A DNA stretch of 64,000 nucleotides. Origin: Gordius sp. MW1 (lineage: Eukaryota; Nematomorpha; Gordioida; Gordea; Gordiidae). How positions within the stretch are numbered: the stretch's first letter is position 1; every line of letters starts with the position of its first letter. The notes under the pieces are model-generated. The model was given only the letters and a program-made list of their open reading frames with translations. It had not been told where the DNA came from and did no database searches. The stretch lies in the NCBI GenBank assembly GCA_964036665.1, contig OZ038532.1, positions 18,193,037 through 18,257,036 on the forward strand, written 5' to 3'. The position numbers were made by a program, and so were the translations under genes. Positions 47,230 to 59,200 of the stretch are shown one piece after another.

Positions 47230-50200
47230 GTAATTATTTAGTCGCCATTTATTAATTTTAAACGTGTGTTATAATCACAATAATAATAATTATATTACTG
47301 AAAAAATACATAAAAAAAAATATTACTTAAAATATACTATGTTTAATATATCAATTTATTATAGTTATATAGGCAAATATATTAATAATTAGATTAGACT
47401 TTTTTCTAAATTGAACAAATTGATAAGATTTTTAACTACTATTATGACAAAAATAATCATTAAGAATGCTAATAAACATTTTTGAAAAAAAATTTAAGTC
47501 AAATAATCGATATTTTAATGTCTATTATATTTTTAGACTATGAGAGAAGCTAATATCAATGGACTATACCCTAAAATCAGGTTTGATTTTGACGTCGAAA
47601 AACTTTTAAATGTTCACAAAAGGCTTGTTAGATCTTACCCAGGTGGTTATGTACCACCCAAAGACACACCAGTTGACAAAAAAGGTACTTTTCAGCGAAT
47701 TTTATGTTCTGATCAGTGGCGACCGGGGGGGGGGAACGGAAAATGCCCCCCCCCCCGATTTTTTATGAAAAAAAATATTTTAGTTCATATTTTATAGTTG
47801 TGCAACTCAACTGACCAAGTTTTATGTTTTATACCAGATTTTATAATTTTGATGTTGAAATAAAAATGTTATAAAATTTTTTTGGAACTTCCCCCCCCCC
47901 CCGGGAGAAAATTCTGGCTACGCGCCTGATTCCGATAGATTACTTTTATCTCAAACGCTTCTCTTTTATAAACGAAAAATTTTGAATATTGATTTACACA
48001 TCATAAAAAACAAAGAGGACGATGGATACATAGAGTGAACACAAAAATTTGAACCATAAGTAAGACTATACAATATTTGGAGTCATTTAAATATCAATGA
48101 GACACTCTAATCCTAATCCGTGCCAATGCTAAATCCTATTATTAAATGAGACTAATATAAAAAAGAAAAGCAAAGTCTGCTATACGGTTTATAGTAGGTG
48201 TAAATGTTTTCATATATAAATCTTTATTGAATTTAATGAAGTTCTTTAAAAAAATAACAATTTCCAGTTCAGCGTTTCTTCCCCTAAAAAGGAACTAGTC
48301 CTGTTCAAAATTTTTACCGTCTAAAACGGAACTAGTTCAAGTTCCAGTTCCCTTCAATGGTTTCTTTTTAAATAAATTGAAAGTAAAATTATATATTGTC
48401 AAAATATTTTCTATAATCCCCTTAACAATATACTATATAAATTAGTTATCTAATAAACAAGTTATTTTATCTTCAAACAAAAGCTTCTTCGAACTAAATT
48501 TAATTGGCCCGTTATATGGCAAACAACACGTTATAAAATTTATTTAATTTTTAATATGTAAAATTTTGAAAAAAAATTTAAGCTGTAGGTATTAAATTAG
48601 ACATAATAATTTAAAGTTTATTAATATCAATATAAAAAATTTAAATTTGAAGATTAACATTAATGCAGAGTCCACGGGGGACTCATGTCGGGTTTGCCGC
48701 GAAAAGTTTTTTTTGGGTTACTCTGCCATGCATTTCACATGTTGATAAAATGAATTGCAAAATGAAGTTTAATTAAATTATTTTGGGAATTCTGTTGAGT
48801 TTTGCTAAAATGATAACCTCGTTAACTAAGTAATGCTTTTACACAAACCTTGTGTTCAGGTCGAGTCAGGTCTACGAAGTTAGAAGTATTCCGGGGTCGG
48901 GTTTGGGCTAAATAACTTCACTTTAGTGGGCTCTTCTTTGGTTTGACTTTTAATTGTTCTTTAAACTAGAGTATTAAAAATTTAATTATCTCTTAATTTT
49001 ATTTTCTTCCTTCCTTATCTAAAGGCAGCCTTAAATTTAAGATTAGGGTTCCTACCTTTGCCTAAATAGTATTTGACTTATTGTCGGGGTCGAATTCAAG
49101 CCAAATTGATTTTTCGCATTAAGGGACAAATTGAAGTTGCTTAATTTAAAAAGATCCAAAAGTCTAGAGGTTATTTTGGCAGTTTACAACATGATAATCT
49201 TGGCATCTATAAAAAAATATTGGCATGTGGCATCTTGTACAGCAAACCTTAGTTGAATTAATCACATGTGTTATTTAAAAACTGTCTTCAATTAAAACCG
49301 AAAGTGTTTTAAAATAATAAATGAAGGAGTTTTATCTAATATTTGTAAAACATACAAATTTCTGATCGATGGGCTCTTTAATTAGCTTATAAGCTAAAAA
49401 GAAATTTGACCATTATTATTGGTTTATTTTTCATTTTGTAAAATAAAAATTGAAACTAGTTCCTTGTACAAATTTATAAATAACAAAAAATAATTTTGGG
49501 GCTAATATCTAAATTTAAGATGAAGTTAATGGCGGGAATATAAGTATACAATGCTGTCAAATGGGCAAGCCTGGAGACGCAGGAAATGAAGGAACTATGG
49601 GGCCTCCTGGGCCCCCTGGTGAACCAGGTTTTCCAGGAAAAGATGGTCAAAACGCGGAGGCAGGAAAACACGGAATTGATGGCTTAGACGGGACACAGGT
49701 AATTTAAATATAAAGAAACGATTAAATTATGTATATTTAAAAAATATATTTTACATAAATTTTATCTTCCTCTACACCTCTCTCTAGATTGTCGATTAAA
49801 AAACTCGGGCCTTCGGCCCTCGTGGGAAGGGGGAGAAGGGAAGGGGAGTAGGGGAAGGGAAGAGGGGAAGGGGGAACTCTTCTATACTCCGTATAAACGT
49901 AGCATATTTGCTATGCAATTTATGGGCGAGAAAGGTGGGAAGGGGCGAGAATGCCTATAGGGGGTATTAGATGCAAAATAATTAGTTAATTAGTTATAGG
50001 CCCTTGTAGGGGAGGACATAGGGTAATTATCAATGTTAACCAATTCAAAAACGAAAAAAAATTTCGATTTATTTGGCCAATGGTCATTTTTTTATTGGTC
50101 AGTAGCCAGCGGACGGTCAAAAATTCATATTATCATTGGTATTAACATGAACAAATATTAATTTAATTTAAAAAAATTAAAAAAAAATTTGTCCCCTCCC

Positions 50201-53200
50201 TGACTTGAACCCCATACCTCCAGTTCACAAGCCGGCGCTATACCCACTATACCATGCTGGCTTTAAAATAGTAGAAGTTATTATGTTATTTATATAGATG
50301 ATGAAATAATAAAGTTGTGTTTTATGTTTAGAAAATCAATATATTTCGTCGGTCAATAGCCAGCGGACGGTCAAAAAGTCATATTATCTATGATATTAAC
50401 AAAAACAAAATATTAATTTAATGTAAAAAAAAAATTAAAAAAAAAAGTTTTTTTTTAGTTTTAAAAAAGGGCTAAATTCTTAAACTACCAGCCCGATTCG
50501 CTCGAAACTTTACCCGTAGGTGCCCAGGGCGGCCGGGGGTAAAATAACCTTTTCAGATTCCTAAAATACCTTTTCATTTTAAAAATATCGGACATTTCTC
50601 TGCCACACGTGCGGTGTAATATCTATGACACGTAGAAAAATTTACTAATTATATACACTTACGCGCGCCATCTAATAAAGTACAATTCGTGTTTGAGTTT
50701 AATAGTAGATTCAATTTAATTAGAAATAACGGGCTATGATTATGCCTTTGAAGGAGGTTTCGAATTTTGTGTTAGTTTCTATCGATATATTTTATCGTAA
50801 ATTAGAATCTAATACCTATATTATTTTTTTAAATATTACTTTTTAGGTTTTCTATGAAATCACAATCTAATTAAATGAAATATATTAACCCAATTAAAAA
50901 ATATATATGCATTTATAAGGTTAAAAATATATATTACATAGTTGGCTGTCTGTTAGACCATCTATAATAAATTTTTAGGTTATATATAAAATTTGGCCAA
51001 TGGTCATTTTTTTTCATTAGTCAGCAGCCAGGACACGGTAAAAGTGGATATAAATTCATGAGTCAAAAAAAACGAAAAAAAAAATTTTCGAATCACATTT
51101 TGGCCAATGGTCATTTTTTCGGTCAGGAGCCAGCGGACGGCCAAAAAGTCATAATAGCAATGGTAGTAACAGGAACAATCATAATAGTCAAAAAAAACGA
51201 AAAAATAAACTCGGATTCACATTTTGGCCAATGGTCATTTTTTTCCATTGGTCAGCAGCCAGCACACGGTAAAAGTGGTTATAAATTCACAAGAGTAAAA
51301 AAAACGAAAAAAAATTTTTTGAATCACATTTTGGCCAATGGTCATTTTTTTCCATTGGTCAGCAGCCAGGACACAATAAAAGTGGATATAAATTCATAAT
51401 AGTCAAAAAAAAAACGAAAAAAAAGTTTTCGAATCACATTTTGGCCAATGGTCATTTTATTCCATTGGTCAGCAGCCAGCGGACGGCCAAAAAGTCATAA
51501 TAGCAATGGTAGGAACAGGAACAATCATAATAGTAAAAAAAAACGAAAAAAATAATTTCGATTCACATTTTGGCCAATGGTCATTTTTTTCCATCGGTCA
51601 GGAGCCAGCGGACGGCCAAAAAGTCATAAAAGCAATGGTAGTAACAGGAACAATCATAATAGTCAAAAAAACGAAAAAATAAACTCGGATTCACATTTTG
51701 GCCAATGGTCATTTTTTTCATTGGTCAGCAGCCAACGGACGGCCAAAAAGTCTTATTATCAATGATACTAACAAGAACAATCATAAAAGTCAAAAAAAAC
51801 TCCGGGATTCTAACCCAAAAACTAGTTAAATTGCATAGCAATTAAAAGTAAACAACTTTTATTTATGTTTATTATATAACATTGGTCAGCAGCCAGCGGA
51901 CGGCCAAAAAGTCATAATAGCAATGGTAGAAACAGGAACAATCATAATAGTCAAAAAAAACGAAAAAAATAATTTCGATTCACATTTTGGCCAATGGTCA
52001 TTTTTTTCATTGGTCAGCAGCCAGCGGACGGCCAAAAATTCTTATTAACAATGATAGTAACAAGAACAATCATAAGAGTCAAAAAAAACTCCGGGATTCC
52101 AACCCCAAAACTAGTTAAATTGCATAGCAATTAAAAAGTAAACAACTTTTATTTATGTTTATTTATAACTAGTTAAATTGCATAGCATTAAAAGTAAACA
52201 ACTTTTATCTATGTTTATTATATAACCAAAACTAGTTAAATTGCATAGCAAATAAAAGTAAACAACTTTTATTTATGTTTATTATATAACTAGTTAAATT
52301 GTATAGCATTAAAAGTAAACAACTTTTATCTATGTTTATTATATAATAGACTAGCTGTGCCCGGCCAAGCGTTGCTTTGGCTCAGTCCTTAAGTGGTTAA
52401 TTGAGTATAAGCTATTAATAAGACTTATCTAAAATGGGGTCATATATGAAATAATTTATAATGTGAAAGGTCCGAATGATTTTATGAACCCACTATTTTT
52501 AGTATATATTTATATAATAAGACAAACCAAATGCAAATTCTGTTTTAGTCATCAAATCCGACTAAAATTAAATGTTTTTGAAAAAATTGCTTATTAATGC
52601 TGTTACTTATTATACAATAATAGCATTATTTTATTTTTCTAGTTAGCTGATTTATTTGAAATACAATTTTCTTTAATATAATAAAATTAATTGAAGGATG
52701 GATAATTATTAAAAATATGCTTCTATGATCGACCACGTGATAATAATGACAAAAACTGCATAATTTAAATTTTATTTATTTAATTTAAATAGTCTGTTAA
52801 ACCCCAATAATTTTAACCGTATACTGTAACATTTTTATTATACTTTTAAATATCTAATTCGAGAAAACTTCAGCTTTGTATGTATGACGTCATTATTGTA
52901 TATGCTGCTATAAATGAAACTGGACGGAAAATGTCAGATATTTTTAAAACAAAAAGGTATTTTAGGAATCTGAAAAAGCTATTTTACCCCTGGCCTATCT
53001 GGGCATCTACGGCTAAATTTTCGCTCGAATCGGATCTGAAGAATTTAGCCCTTTTTTAAAACCAAAAGGCCGAGAAATGTCCGATATTTTTAAAATTAAA
53101 AGGAATTTTAGCAATCTGAAAAAGCTATTTTACACCTGGCCGCCCTGAGAACCTACGGGTAAAGTTTCGCGCGAATCGGGCCGGTAGTTTCAGAATTTAT

Positions 53201-56200
53201 TCTCATTTAAATATCTCATTTAATAAAAATTAATGATAGATAAATAATGACATTTATATATAAATAGCATTTAATCAGAATAATCAACGTTGGACTATTT
53301 TATATTACAATTAAATTATATATACTTTCATCTATCTCATTTAAAATATCTCATTTAATGATAATGAGAAAAATTCATCTTCTTCACCTAATATTTTCTC
53401 AAATAATCTATAATCTTATTTATTTCAGGTTAATTCATAAATTTTATGTTGTCACCGTTAAGAAAAGATGACGTTTAAGAAATTTAATTCATAAAATTTA
53501 TGTTGTCTTGTCACCGTTAAGAAAAGATGACGTTTAAGAAATTTAATTCATAAATTTTATATTGTCACCGTTAAGGAAAGATGACGTTTAAGAAATCTAA
53601 TTCATAAATTTTATGTTGTCAAGAAAAGATTACGTTTTACTACAAACTACTATAAGTGATACACTTTTACTACAGAACTGTCTGTAAATTCAAATTTTCG
53701 ACGAACGCGAGGAGGTGCGTTTGATTGACATTTTATTGAACGTCAAAACGCATAAAACCCAATATCTCGAAAATTAAAAGGAATTTTAGGATTCTGAAAA
53801 AGCTATTTTACCCCTGGCCGCCCTGGGAACCTAGGGGTAAATTTTCGCGCGAATCGGACCGGTAGTTTCAGAGATTAGCCCTTACATACATGCATACACT
53901 TTACTTTATATATATAGATAGATAATTTAACAAATCTTATATATAACACACCGAGGGAGATAGAGATGAGGGGTGGGGCACCTCTTATGCATTAATTTAA
54001 ACACAGCGAGGGAGATAGAGATGAGGGGTGGGGCAACTCTTTCTCATGCATTAATTTAAAAAAGCGATAATTTAATATACCCAATGCAAATAGATAGGGA
54101 GGGTAACGGACGACGGACGGACGACGGACGACGGACACCAAAAAACGAGCCCATAAATTGCATAGCAATTAATATAACAAATATCAATCAATATACTTAG
54201 AATTATGTTATGTTTTTTAAAATCACGGTTGTAAAAATATGTTATATTTTGTAGTCGTCTATCAGGTTACTCAACTCGGTGAACATTAATTTAACTTTAA
54301 AAAACCCGTACTTCTTGCGAATAACCTAGAATTGAAGCAACACCAAATAATTAAATTTAAAAAACAAAGCTACATCAATGTTATTAAAATCAAATTTTGT
54401 ATTTAATGTATAATTAAAAAAGTTTGTTTATTGGGGGCATTAGTAACATAAATTTAAACACATAAGGGTTCAGCTATTTATATTTTAAACCTCAAAGCTA
54501 AACCATGGGTTAACTTTAAATATCAAACACGTTAATTTACCATCCGTGAACTTAAATTCCGCAATTTTCCTATTTGACAAGAATTTGGAATTTTTAGTAT
54601 AATTAGCTCGCGATATCTAAATTAGAGACCATAAATGCCCGGCCCGCTGCCCGAACCTGCCGCCCCGCCAACGAGCCGGGCAACTGTCTTAAATTTTGAC
54701 TTTCGGGCGGGCGGCGGGCACCATAGCAAAATTCGGAGAAATTCGGGCTCAATGTTGTTTTTAAAATATTGCATCAATTGTTTTTAAATATAATTTGTCT
54801 CTTTTTAATTTGATTTTATATGTTTGTTAATCCTAGTTTTTTTCAAAAAAAAAATCAAAAATTAAGAAAAAATTTTAAAATAATATAACGATATTAGTGC
54901 TAAATATTTTAAAACACACCATTTCGGGCCGGGCAGTTCGGGCAGCTTTTATAATTCGGGCATGGCCGGGCGGACACATAGAAGGGTCCGGGCGGGCTCG
55001 GGTAGGCTAATCAATTATAAAGGCAAAAAAATTCTAACAAATCTGACCTCTGATCTAAATGCTTATTCCATGGTTATTATTCTTTTTCTTTGTTGTGAAT
55101 ATGGTGCCACAGTATTGGGGTTTGTATTAATAAATTTCTTCCACAGTGATCGAGTAAGGGCCATGTCCCATCTATCTTCTTATTCATCATACTTTGTCCA
55201 ATTGTTCTTTCCACATAACGAGGTCGTTCTCTTTCCCCCTTCCCTGATGATTTACATTAAATCATTCTCATCCCTTCTTTCTTAGTATATGTCCGTCCAT
55301 ACCACCCCTATAGATTGAATAACCAATTTCACCTTGGCAATCAATTGTGAATTAAATTTTATTTACTCACTAAATACATATAGTCTACAAATGATTCAAT
55401 CGTATTAAATATATTTATTTTCCAAAATATTGTCTTTTTTATAAGGGTTACATTGGAATGCATGGGCAGCCTGGCAAATCAGGTCAGAGGGGTATGGATG
55501 GTCTCCCAGGATTTATGGGGCGAGATGGAAATCCAGGTTCCGATGGAAACCCCGGGTCACCGGGAAACGATGTATTCCTAGTTAAATACAGCATTTAGTT
55601 AATAATATTTATAAACTTTGGAGCATATATTCTTTTATAAGTTCACATCAAAATGTCGACTACAATCCTGATAGATGTTAGATTATTCAAGACAATTATT
55701 TAGTTATTAAGGGGGTCAGCATTATAATTTTGTTATTGAATACAGCAGATCATAGAGTATCAGGGGTCATTGGTGATAAACGCGAAGCGATGCGAAGATT
55801 TCGAGCTCAATTACAAATGTTTTTAGTTGATAATAGGGAAGTTCGATTAAGGCCATTATAAAAACATCCACCATTTCTTTCACACTTTATAAATCAGTGT
55901 CCTAAATTTTCGCATCGCTTCGCGCACATCATGAACGCCGCTTCAAGCGAAATTAAATTAAAGATGAAATTATAAAGATAATTAAGTGGTGACAGACATT
56001 CAAATAGATGTAAGGTATTAATCTATCGAACTCAGGATAAAATTATTAAAAAATTTCAGCTTTAACAGCGCCCTCCTATTTGTCAATCGTGTTCAGAAAA
56101 AAATTAAAATCTAGATACCATCACTTGTTTAATAATAAATATATACACTATAACAATATAAAATATACCCTTCAAATAATATGCTGCATGTAACCAAGAT

Positions 56201-59200
56201 CTACAAAATTATTTATATTGTTTTAAGGGCACAATGGGTATTGATGGAGCTCCCGGGAAAGATGGTAATTTCGGTGAAAATGGTTTGGACGGGAGAGATG
56301 GGATGGACGGTATGAAAGGAATGGATGGAAGATCGGGAAACCCAGGTCCTACGGTATGTCATTTCTGTATGTATGCCAAGCCAATGCATGGGCATAGCCA
56401 GGGGGTGGCACAAAGGGCGGTGCCCCCTCCAAATAAAAATTCTTCAAATTTTAATTTAATTTAGACTAAAATTACTGAATTCTCATTTTGCACCTCCCTA
56501 AATCATTATTCCCCCCCTCTATATTCAATCCTGGCTAATCCCATGTGGCTATGTAATAGTCAGTTAGGGAAAAATTTAAAAAAGTGCTTATAAATGGTTA
56601 CCTGTATATTCGTTGATAAAACTGCTTTAGGAATGTCAGTATTTCACAAAATCGTCCAAATTTTGTATCTATCAATCATAACAAATAAAACATAAACCCC
56701 TTTGTTAGCAAGATGCTTTTAACTGCTTGATAAATAAGTAGTTAGCAAAGTTTTTTTTAACTATTTTAATCAGTTTATATTTATGCATGTAATACGCTTT
56801 TAAAGTTAATTCAAATTAAAAAGCTACTTTACTGCAAATAAAATGGGACTAGTTTTTATTTATTCAAATTAAACCTCAACTTAGTTTGTCACTTCACCTA
56901 TATAGATTTTACTGCTTTTAAAACATTGTCAATATGCAATTAAATTATAATATAATTGATAAATTCTCTAATATTTCATCAACTTTTTTAAAACTAGCGA
57001 GTAAACTCTATAATATACATTGAAATATTATCCAAAAGAAATAATAAATTGCATCCCACTTTATTTAATGAAATCACATATTGAACGAAACAAGATTAAA
57101 ACCAAAAGTGATATAAATGTTTTTTTTTTAATTTTAGTAATTTTTTGAGAATATAAAAACGATATTTATTTGTAGATAATAATATAAATAAGTGGTATAA
57201 TGATAAAGCGTGTATATTCATCTTTCATATATGCAAATATATGACATGTTCTAGATACAAGAGCATCAAGGCGGGAGACATTATTTGGTCTAAAAACCAA
57301 GCAGGTTATCTAATCGATAATAGTAACACAATAAAATTTATTTTTTAAAAAGGCTAAATATTTTCGTATCTCAGGGACAACCGGGTACACCGGGACCTGA
57401 GGGGAAAGACGGCTTTATGGGAAGTGATGGTATTCCTGGGCAAGATGGCGAGCCTGGGAGAGATGGGCCAGATGGAATGGAAGGACGATCCTCTAATACT
57501 CCAGTGCTAATTACATTCATTAAAACTTTTAGATTTTTCTTGGCAAAATGTTAGAAATTTGATCCTTAAAATGAACGTTACGACAGAATTTTAAATATCT
57601 ATTCCAACGTAGAGTGTCCCTGGAGAGGCTGGGTCCCCTGGGGTAGATGGTCGCCCTGGGGCATCTGGAATGGATGGAAGGAATGGTAGGGATGGTATGC
57701 CAGGTAGAAATGGTATTCCCGGTGAAGATGGCGATATGGTAAAAATTCACTTATTTTAATGAAGAAGAGACCCGCTTTACTACTAGTGATAACCGTGAAT
57801 TGAATAATATTAAGTTTAACTATAATTTATATGCCATCTAGTGAAAAGTTTAAATTAGATACTTAAATCATCCTATCTTTCGAGTTATTATTATTTGATC
57901 CACGGTTATCACTCATAGTAAAGGGTCCCTTCTTCATAATACTTAAACTGGAATCGATTTAAACCTTATTTAACTATTACATTAAAAAAATTCATTTATT
58001 TGTTCATCTCACATATATTCATGCTTTGTAGGGGGATCAAGGAGAGCCTGGAGAACCAGCTGATTTCCCAGATTTCAACGACCTTAAGAATAATATAGAT
58101 GGGGCACCGGGTAAACGGGGTTTTAATGGGAAGCCTGGCAGAGATGGGATGCCCGTATTCATCATACTCACTTGAAATAAAAAAATGATTATAAAATTAT
58201 TAATAGACAACTATTAAAATCTTAAAAATCGCTTAAAGATGCATTCAATGTAAATCGTTATTATAAATGTGCTAAAATATTAGGATATTTTTTCAGATCT
58301 AATATAACTATAGGCATTGCTATTTAGCAGAAGAAGAATATTACTTTAAATTCTTATTCAAGTCTGCGACATTAATAAGTTTTGAATCGCTAATACTAAG
58401 TTAAAAGTTTAAGAAATTTTAAAGGTTTAAATCCCTTATCAATTTTTTGGCCAAAAACGGCCCGGCCTATCCTAAGATGCTATTTTTGCATATCGTGTCC
58501 CCATTTGATATGAAATTATTGCCCGAATTTTTGATACAAAGGCTAAAAAATTGTCACAATACATTATAATTATAAAACACATTTTATTTAAAATGTAAAA
58601 ATATCCTACAATTAACAAACGATCATGCCTCTTTTCAAGGATCTTCTAGCCATAAATTTTTTCCATCGGGGGCACTAATTGTCAATTAGTTTTCCTTTTA
58701 TAGACCATTTAAACATTTGAGTATTTGTGATGATCTATAAATTATTATTTGTTAACTAGAAATTTCCAATTGTTATGGCATCGGCATCATACTAAATTTA
58801 TAATTGAATTTGGACTACAACGGTCTCAAACAAAAAATCGTTTATTGAGCTAACAAGGCCTGATCATATAGTTGTTACAAACGTGAACATATATTATTAT
58901 TCCCGCCCCAATATTTTTATTCGCTTTAAAGCTACATAATCTATACAGGGATTTGATGGAGAGCCTGGTCCTAATGGACGAGATGCAGAGCCTGGAATGC
59001 CAGGGATGAACGGTAGAGAAGGTTTTCCGGGGGTACCGGGCAGGGATGGAAAGCCTGGAAGATCGGGCCCCAAAGTAACTTTTATTTTGGTGGTTTGATA
59101 ATATCTCAAATATCAATCATCAGGCGCGTAGCCAGGATTTTCTCAAGGGGGAAGAAAAATTTAAAAAAAATTTCGACACTTTTATATTTATTTATTGTAA

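Noticed and set aside
51058..51765. Open frames in array 2
   Set aside because: The same repeat translated; they are interrupted between units and not conserved as protein.
54962..55285. Plus-strand 107-codon frame
   Set aside because: It begins inside the GC-rich hAT-like element, runs over its boundary into intron sequence and has no domain.
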